Source of the DNA: Haemophilus parahaemolyticus
GTDB lineage: Bacteria; Pseudomonadota; Gammaproteobacteria; Enterobacterales; Pasteurellaceae
Length of the DNA stretch: 6,794 bases
Direction of reading: 5' to 3'
NCBI RefSeq assembly: GCF_018373095.1
Contig: NZ_JAHAHT010000093.1
Span: 1-6,794 of the forward strand
The position numbers and the translations under genes were made by a program. Shown here in pieces: positions 5,371 to 6,794 of this stretch. Each line of letters starts with the position of its first letter. The stretch's first letter is position 1. The notes beneath the pieces are model-generated. The model searched no databases, was not told the origin of the DNA, and saw only the letters and a program-made list of their open reading frames with translations.

Positions 5371-5847
5371 GTGGAAAAGAAAATCAATTTAAAAAATCCC
5401 GTACATTTTCTAGCAATAGGATTTGGTTCAGGCTTATTAAAGCCCGCACCAGGCACTTGGGGTACGCTTGCAGGCTTAATGCTCTCTATTTTACTTTGGA
5501 ATATAACCCAATCAAACCTATTTTTTATTTTTCTCGCCGTTATTTCTTTTATTTTGGGCTGCTATCTTTGCCAAAAAACAAGCAATGATTTAGGCGTACA
5601 CGATGATGGAAGAATAGTTTGGGATGAAATTGTCGCCATATTTTTAATGTTCACTTTTTTACCTGAATATAATTGGTTTGCTTATATTCTTACTTTTATA
5701 AGCTTCCGCATTTTTGATATTTTAAAACCTTATCCAATTCGTTATTTTGATGAAAAATTAGAAAGTGGACTGGGAATTATGGTTGATGATATTCTTGCCG
5801 CTATTTTTGCTTTAATCTCGTTATATATTATTTATTGGATAATGTAA
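5371..5847 (+). CDS. pgpA: Phosphatidylglycerophosphatase A
   Basis: Inner-membrane phosphatase that removes the phosphate from phosphatidylglycerophosphate to make phosphatidylglycerol. The 158-residue product contains the PgpA signature blocks: FLAIGFGSGLLKPAPGTWGT (13-32), the acidic core GVHDDGRIVWDE (75-86), RIFDILKPYPIRYFD (113-127) and GLGIMVDDILA (133-142). Together these supply the conserved Asp and Glu residues of the family. Hydrophobic segments lie at about 33-66, 87-115 and 139-157. The start is a GTG at 5371 with a strong GAGGGA at 5361-5366. No in-frame ATG would keep the conserved N-terminal block. It follows thiL by 34 nt, and the exporter gene begins one base after its stop. 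The same thiL-pgpA order is found in E. coli and Haemophilus. Confidence 0.95.
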   Translation: MEKKINLKNPVHFLAIGFGSGLLKPAPGTWGTLAGLMLSILLWNITQSNLFFIFLAVISFILGCYLCQKTSNDLGVHDDGRIVWDEIVAIFLMFTFLPEYNWFAYILTFISFRIFDILKPYPIRYFDEKLESGLGIMVDDILAAIFALISLYIIYWIM

Positions 5848-5848
5848 T

Positions 5849-6472
5849 ATGCTGACGATTTTATTGATTCATTTAGTTGGCTTAGCAAGCCCAGGACCTG
5901 ATTTCTTTTATGTGGTTCGCCAATCAGCAAGCCACTCCAGCAGAGCGGGTATTTTAGCTTCGATTGGAATTGCAATGGGGATTATCTTTTGGGCAGCTTT
6001 TGCAATTTTCGGCTTATCGTGGTTAAAACATAGCGTTGGCAATGTGTTGCAATATGTAATTATGTTATTAGGCGGTAGCTATTTAGCTTATTTAGGCTTG
6101 AAAATGGTTCGGGTGAAAGATAATGCAAAATTTAGTGAAGAAAAGACCGCTTTATTAGAATTAAGCTCCATCACAGAAATTCGCAAAGGTTTAATGATCA
6201 ATATAATGAATGCCAAAGCAGGCGTTTATTTTACTAGCGTTATTTCTGCATTTTTAGACCAGTTTACTGAAACTTATCAGCTTTTTGAATTGCTGTTTTT
6301 ATTTGTTTTTTCAACCTTTATCTATTTCTATTTAGTCGCACTATTATTTTCGCGTAAACCAATTCGCCAATTTTATGCAAAAAACAGCCGCTATATTGAT
6401 AATGTAGCAGGGATAATATTCTTTGGGTTTGGATTAAAATTAATTTATGAAGGAATAAATTATCTCATTTAA
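5849..6472 (+). CDS. LysE/RhtB-family amino-acid exporter, RhtC-like
   Basis: Probable inner-membrane exporter of amino acids or related metabolites. The 207-residue product begins MLTILLIHLVGLASPGPDFF, containing the family hallmark SPGPDF, and continues with RAGILASIGIAMGIIFWAA. It has about six hydrophobic segments (roughly 1-18, 38-60, 67-86, 117-136, 146-168 and 185-204). IDNVAGIIFFGFGLKLIYEG near the end matches E. coli RhtC (IDGFAGALFAGFGIHLI). The usual NPK motif before the fourth hydrophobic segment reads NAK (121-123), losing the conserved proline. The substrate cannot be told from sequence; RhtC exports threonine in E. coli. The ATG is one base after the pgpA stop, implying coupled translation. 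The same neighbour follows pgpA in H. influenzae, so this is an old linkage. Confidence 0.88.
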   Translation: MLTILLIHLVGLASPGPDFFYVVRQSASHSSRAGILASIGIAMGIIFWAAFAIFGLSWLKHSVGNVLQYVIMLLGGSYLAYLGLKMVRVKDNAKFSEEKTALLELSSITEIRKGLMINIMNAKAGVYFTSVISAFLDQFTETYQLFELLFLFVFSTFIYFYLVALLFSRKPIRQFYAKNSRYIDNVAGIIFFGFGLKLIYEGINYLI

Positions 6473-6507
6473 CTCTAAGCAATATTAAGATAGTGATCAA
6501 TTTATTT

Positions 6508-6533
6508 AAAAAACAGCATAAAGCAGTTTTTTT
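6508..6533 (+). terminator. Probable weak intrinsic terminator after the exporter gene
   Basis: Six As, C, A, GC (6508-6517) can pair with GC, A, G and a T-run (6523-6533) around the loop ATAAA. The stem has an A-A mismatch and only three G-C pairs. The run of seven Ts (6527-6533) fits termination about 50 nt after the stop codon. It is less stable than the nusB terminator, so leakage into gss is plausible. Confidence 0.45.
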
Positions 6534-6549
6534 AAGCAAATAAAAGATC

Positions 6550-6555
6550 TATACT
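6550..6555 (+). promoter_or_regulatory. Candidate -10 element for gss
   Basis: TATACT matches TATAAT at 5 of 6 positions and lies 32 nt before the gss ATG. There is no recognisable -35; the position 17 bp upstream is the T-run of the putative terminator. Transcription would begin near 6561, inside the left arm of the inverted repeat at 6556-6584. Confidence 0.35.
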
Positions 6556-6584
6556 AACTCCAATTATTTCTATTGTTTGGAGTT
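6556..6584. repeat. Perfect 8-bp inverted repeat covering the gss ribosome binding site
   Basis: AACTCCAA (6556-6563) and TTGGAGTT (6577-6584) are exact reverse complements separated by 13 nt. The right arm contains GGAG, the Shine-Dalgarno of gss, 5 nt from its ATG. The arm centres are 21 bp apart, about two helical turns. It could be an operator overlapping the start of transcription, or, in a longer transcript, a hairpin that hides the Shine-Dalgarno. Confidence 0.6.
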
Positions 6585-6587
6585 TTT

Positions 6588-6794
6588 ATGTCAGACCGTT
6601 CCCCTAACATCACCACCCACGATCCCTTTGGTAGCTTGCTCGGTTATGCCCCAGGTGGAGTCGAGATTTATTCGTCGGATTACAACACTGCCGATGAAAA
6701 GGAGTTTCCCAATGATGCGGCGTTTCGTAGCTATGTCGGGCGGGAATATATGGGCTACAAATGGCAGTGCGTGGAGTTTGCCCGCCGTTATTTA
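6588..6794 (+). CDS. gss: Bifunctional glutathionylspermidine amidase/synthetase, N-terminal part (runs off the right edge)
   Basis: The first 69 codons of Gss, which joins glutathione to spermidine with its C-terminal ATP-grasp synthetase and hydrolyses the product with its N-terminal CHAP-fold amidase. Only the amidase start is present. DPFGSLLGYAPGGVEIYSSD (12-31) and FRSYVGREYMGYKWQCVEFA (46-65) match E. coli Gss (APFGTLLGYAPGGVAIYSSD; FRSYIDDEYMGHKWQCVEFA). Cys61 in WQCVEFARR corresponds to the catalytic Cys59 of E. coli. Whether the synthetase domain is present lies outside the window, so a stand-alone CHAP amidase is not formally excluded. The ATG follows TTTGGAG at 6576-6582. It appears to be a separate unit from thiL-pgpA, with its own -10 candidate. 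Confidence 0.92.
   Translation, partial: MSDRSPNITTHDPFGSLLGYAPGGVEIYSSDYNTADEKEFPNDAAFRSYVGREYMGYKWQCVEFARRYL

Noticed and set aside
1..6794. A new defence system, mobile element, CRISPR array or RNA gene
   Set aside because: All gene-length frames are assigned to known core families; no transposase, integrase, spaced repeats, tRNA-like or rRNA sequence was seen.

Overview
The window looks like chromosomal DNA from a member of the Pasteurellaceae. It is AT-rich and carries the family's competence operon comABCDE (homologous to pilMNOPQ) divergent from mrcA (ponA, penicillin-binding protein 1A). It also contains one exact copy of the Apl-type DNA uptake sequence ACAAGCGGT and several one-mismatch copies. 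This favours the Actinobacillus/Mannheimia/Glaesserella side of the family over Haemophilus influenzae, whose uptake core is AAGTGCGGT. The genus cannot be fixed from this window alone.

Layout: positions 1-225 (minus strand) are the first 75 codons of mrcA. Positions 226-364 form a compact divergent regulatory region. A CRP-S (Sxy/TfoX-dependent CRP) site sits on the mrcA start codon, a perfect dyad lies in the middle, and a mrcA promoter faces left. Positions 365-3799 (plus) are comA, comB, comC, comD and comE, packed with overlaps or 1-nt gaps up to comD. They encode the PilM/N/O/P-like inner-membrane and periplasmic alignment complex plus the PilQ-like outer-membrane secretin through which the type IV DNA-uptake pilus passes. 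Positions 3867-4301 are nusB, preceded by an extended -10 promoter and followed by a clear intrinsic terminator. Positions 4374-6472 are a tight thiL-pgpA-exporter run: thiamine-phosphate kinase, phosphatidylglycerophosphatase A, and a LysE/RhtB-type exporter closest to RhtC. After a probable weak terminator, positions 6588-6794 hold the first 69 codons of gss, the bifunctional glutathionylspermidine amidase/synthetase.

The genes are well-known families, and I see no mobile element, CRISPR array, RNA gene or undescribed multigene system. The points of interest are regulatory and organisational. They are the competence site built into the mrcA start codon, two perfect dyads in promoter/leader regions (one covering the gss Shine-Dalgarno), and a comE-nusB junction that lacks both the usual downstream neighbour of comE (comF) and the usual upstream neighbour of nusB (ribH), with no terminator between the two operons.
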